Assembly (NCBI GenBank): GCA_947311175.1
Contig: CAMZKK010000123.1
Coordinates: 1 to 8,005, forward strand
Length of the DNA: 8,005 bases
DNA from: an uncultured Planctomycetota bacterium
Lineage (GTDB): Bacteria > Planctomycetota > SZUA-567 > JAFGNG01
Reading direction: 5' to 3'
Part shown: piece by piece, positions 6,701 to 8,005 of the stretch
How positions within the stretch are numbered: the stretch's first letter is position 1
Layout of the letters: the number at the start of each line of letters is the position of its first letter
The notes under the pieces: generated by a model
The model's database searches: none
Told to the model about the DNA's origin: nothing
The model's input: only the letters and a program-made list of their open reading frames with translations
Position numbers and translations under genes: made by a program

Positions 6701-7219
6701 TGGCGATACTCCATAATAAGAGAAATATTCAAAAAATGCCCAAGCACTACCAAGGCAAATTGCCACTGCGTAAGGGACTGTTCGTCTGCTGTCATTGTTG
6801 GCAATTTCAGCTATCCGCTCTTTTCTCTTAAGAGAAAACGCACCGCTAAGTGATTCACGCCAACTTTTTGAAATTCCAATATAAAAAAGGGCAACAAATA
6901 CTCCTGCAATAGAGGTAAAATATGTTGCCCACAAAACAAAACGCCACGAAGTCATTGCTCCGATAATTGTCATAAGTTTTGCATCACCGGCACCAACTCC
7001 GCCAAGTAAATAGAGTGAAAAAAAAATAATAAAACCAGTGCCTAAACCTAAAAATAATGGAATTATTCCATCTGTGCCATGCTCAATAATTGCAAATAAT
7101 AGTGATGCAATTAATCCTGAAGCAATTAATTTATTTGGTACTTTGTGCTGTAATGTGTCGGTAATCCCGGCAACAAATAATACCACAAAGAAAAATGCCA
7201 TATGCGCGATATGTAGCAA
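6686..7219 (-). CDS. tadV: TadV/CpaA-type prepilin peptidase (A24 family)
   Basis: This inner-membrane aspartyl protease would cleave the leader peptides of the Flp prepilins and pseudopilins encoded beside it. The two catalytic aspartates are D21, in A-G-I-T-D-T-L-Q-H-K-V-P-N, and D79, in the hallmark G76-A-G-D79-A-K-L. The protein is about 177 residues with several hydrophobic segments and lacks the N-terminal methylase domain of long PilD enzymes, as expected of the TadV/CpaA subgroup. The start used is TTG at 7219, directly after the TAA of the preceding pilin gene, with weak AGAG about 8 nt upstream. An ATG at 7201 (residue 7) is the alternative, with no visible ribosome site, and would still keep D21. 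Zero spacing to the pilin gene suggests coupled translation. The stop codon lies in the loop of a hairpin. Confidence 0.93.
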   Translation of the reverse strand: MLHIAHMAFFFVVLFVAGITDTLQHKVPNKLIASGLIASLLFAIIEHGTDGIIPLFLGLGTGFIIFFSLYLLGGVGAGDAKLMTIIGAMTSWRFVLWATYFTSIAGVFVALFYIGISKSWRESLSGAFSLKRKERIAEIANNDSRRTVPYAVAICLGSAWAFFEYFSYYGVSPLISQ

Positions 7220-7468
7220 TTAAAGATCTCTAATGCTGGTTTTCTGTTCGTCAGCTTTATTACCCATAACACCGGTTACCTCGCCGTTACCACCAGATAA
7301 CTCTTCACCTGATGCCCAGAATATTTCTCTGATTTGGTTTCCGTATTTCATTGCGACCGCAAGTGATAAAATAGCAATAACCGCAATAATAATAATGTAT
7401 TCAGTCATTCCTTGACCACGTTTTGCCACTCTTTTAATCTTGTCCATTGTTTTTATCTTCTCAATCAT
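7220..7468 (-). CDS. flp: Flp-type prepilin (second of two)
   Basis: The 82-residue prepilin has a short basic leader, then K-R-G18, the predicted cleavage point, then Q19-G-M-T-E23-Y24 and a single hydrophobic helix (I-I-I-I-A-V-I-A-I-L-S-L-A-V-A-M). Glu at +5 and Tyr at +6 are the Flp-family signature. The mature protein would be about 64 residues with a polar C-terminal tail (E-E-L-S-G-G-N-G-E-V-T-G), longer than in its neighbour. ATG at 7468 is preceded by GGAGG (7475-7479) at 6 nt, the best ribosome site in the window, consistent with high expression of a major pilin. An internal ATG at residue 8 lacks such a site. It lies 12 nt after the first pilin gene and abuts tadV. It is the better candidate for the structural pilin. 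Confidence 0.92.
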   Translation of the reverse strand: MIEKIKTMDKIKRVAKRGQGMTEYIIIIAVIAILSLAVAMKYGNQIREIFWASGEELSGGNGEVTGVMGNKADEQKTSIRDL

Positions 7469-7474
7469 CTCAGA

Positions 7475-7479
7475 CCTCC
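7475..7479 (-). promoter_or_regulatory. strong Shine-Dalgarno site of the second pilin
   Basis: GGAGG lies six bases before ATG 7468, in the 12-nt gap between the two pilin genes. It is the longest anti-SD match in the window. Confidence 0.8.
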
Positions 7480-7480
7480 A

Positions 7481-7660
7481 TTAAGGAAAAGGTAAACCAA
7501 TAATTCTAATTATGTTTAAATAAAATTTTCCAACACCTTGTAAAAAAACAGTTACGGCAAGACCCGAGCCAATAACGATTGCACTAAGTATCATAATATA
7601 CTCAGTCATTGCTTGCGCCTTGCAGTTTTTGGTTTGCTGTTTAGCTAATTTTTCTATCAT
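7481..7660 (-). CDS. flp: Flp-type prepilin (first of two, atypical cleavage site)
   Basis: The 59-residue protein has a basic leader, K14-A15, then Q16-A-M-T-E20-Y21-I-M-I and a hydrophobic helix (about 21-42), then a short tail ending in L-P-F-P. The Q-x-M-T-E-Y-I core is shared with the next gene, and both begin M-I-E-K, so the two are probably diverged duplicates. The residue before the predicted cleavage site is Ala15 where Flp prepilins almost always have Gly. The frame is open to a GTG at 7678, but that codon lies just upstream of the predicted -10 box, so ATG 7660 is chosen. That ATG has no Shine-Dalgarno site and sits at the predicted transcription start. It may be a minor pilin or a pilin with altered processing. 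Confidence 0.85.
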   Translation of the reverse strand: MIEKLAKQQTKNCKAQAMTEYIMILSAIVIGSGLAVTVFLQGVGKFYLNIIRIIGLPFP

Positions 7661-7666
7661 AACATT

Positions 7667-7695
7667 ATTGTATAACACGAACTTCTACCTGTCAA
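7667..7695 (-). promoter_or_regulatory. sigma70-type promoter of the Tad operon
   Basis: On the minus strand a perfect -35 box TTGACA (7695-7690) is separated by exactly 17 nt from a -10 box TACAAT (7672-7667), five of six consensus bases. It lies upstream of the first pilin gene and is the only good promoter match I found in the window. The expected start, about seven bases past the -10, is the A of ATG 7660. It would drive the whole pilus operon. Confidence 0.7.
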
Positions 7696-7726
7696 CAACT
7701 CACCAATCCTTTCGTTAAATAAATAC

Positions 7727-7747
7727 AAAAAAGATAGTATCCTTTTT
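7727..7747 (-). terminator. weak possible terminator upstream of the operon
   Basis: On the minus strand five As and GGAT face ATC and six Ts across a three-base loop, with one bulged G. It would end transcripts of the small membrane protein gene before the pilus promoter. The stem is short and A/T-rich, so support is slight. Confidence 0.25.
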
Positions 7748-7780
7748 GATAACGATTTGCAGGTGAAGTTATTGCAATTT

Positions 7781-7996
7781 TTAAGAAATATTTGATTGAT
7801 TTTCAGATGTGTCTATTGCAAGCATTGAAATCCCAGCGAAAAAGATGGTTAGTCCACCAAGGGTTTCTAGGATTTCTTCACCAAATACTGCCCAGTGGGA
7901 ATGTATAATATCAAGATCTAAGGTCATTGCAACCCCTACCATAATAATAGCAAAGCGAAGGAGGTTGAGGTGAGGGTTGTTTCTTAATATCTTCAT
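7781..7996 (-). CDS. small two-helix membrane protein, unknown
   Basis: I do not recognise this 71-residue protein. It has two hydrophobic segments (about residues 12-28 and 44-61) joined by a short loop with His and acidic residues, D-L-D-I-I-H-S-H-W, and a polar tail. The ATG at 7996 is only 9 nt from the window edge and the frame is open to the end, so the true start could lie further upstream. No ribosome site is visible in the 9 nt available. It is separated from the pilus operon by a 120-nt gap containing the operon promoter, so it is probably a different transcription unit. Whether it has any link to pilus assembly cannot be told. Confidence 0.5.
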   Translation of the reverse strand: MKILRNNPHLNLLRFAIIMVGVAMTLDLDIIHSHWAVFGEEILETLGGLTIFFAGISMLAIDTSENQSNIS

Positions 7997-8005
7997 GATT
8001 TGTGG

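Noticed and set aside
7661..7678. GTG start at 7678 for the first pilin
   Set aside because: It lies upstream of the predicted transcription start, next to the -10 box, and has no ribosome site.
1..8005. CRISPR arrays, tRNA or rRNA genes
   Set aside because: No regularly spaced direct repeats and no recognisable tRNA or rRNA sequence on either strand; nearly all of the window is coding.

Overview
The window carries most of one Tad (tight adherence, Flp-type IV pilus) assembly locus, read entirely on the minus strand from about 7660 down past position 1. It is AT-rich, with densely packed and partly overlapping genes, Shine-Dalgarno sites of the GGAG type, and two likely TTG starts. Separate TadE and TadG proteins plus a CpaB periplasmic protein point to a diderm bacterium. 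The unusual gene content (a 1016-residue TadG-like protein and an FHA-CpaF fusion) suggests an uncultured or poorly sampled lineage. I cannot name the phylum from sequence alone.

Layout in transcription order: a small two-helix membrane protein at the right edge (7781-7996); a 120-nt gap with a strong sigma70-type promoter; two tandem Flp-type prepilins (7481-7660 and 7220-7468); a TadV/CpaA prepilin peptidase (6686-7219); a 198-nt gap holding a MITE-like element with imperfect terminal inverted repeats; TadE (5819-6487); a giant TadG-like protein (2769-5819); a second TadE/TadF-like pseudopilin (1852-2745); a membrane-anchored protein of unknown function (1341-1859); CpaB (536-1351); and the first 173 codons of an FHA-domain protein whose C-terminal part looks like the start of a CpaF/TadA ATPase (1-519, running off the window).

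How they would work together: the peptidase processes the two prepilins and the pseudopilins TadE and TadF-like, which carry the G-xxxx-E cleavage pattern. The TadG-like protein is probably a cell-envelope or tip component. CpaB acts in the periplasm near the outer-membrane pore. The CpaF ATPase powers polymerisation and may be controlled by phosphothreonine recognition through its FHA domain. No secretin (CpaC/RcpA), CpaE or TadB/TadC platform gene is visible; they may lie beyond the left edge.

The points most worth a second look are the predicted leaderless start of the first pilin, the FHA-CpaF fusion, the inverted-repeat element inside the operon, the Gly-to-Ala change at the first pilin's cleavage site, and the very large cysteine-motif TadG-like protein.
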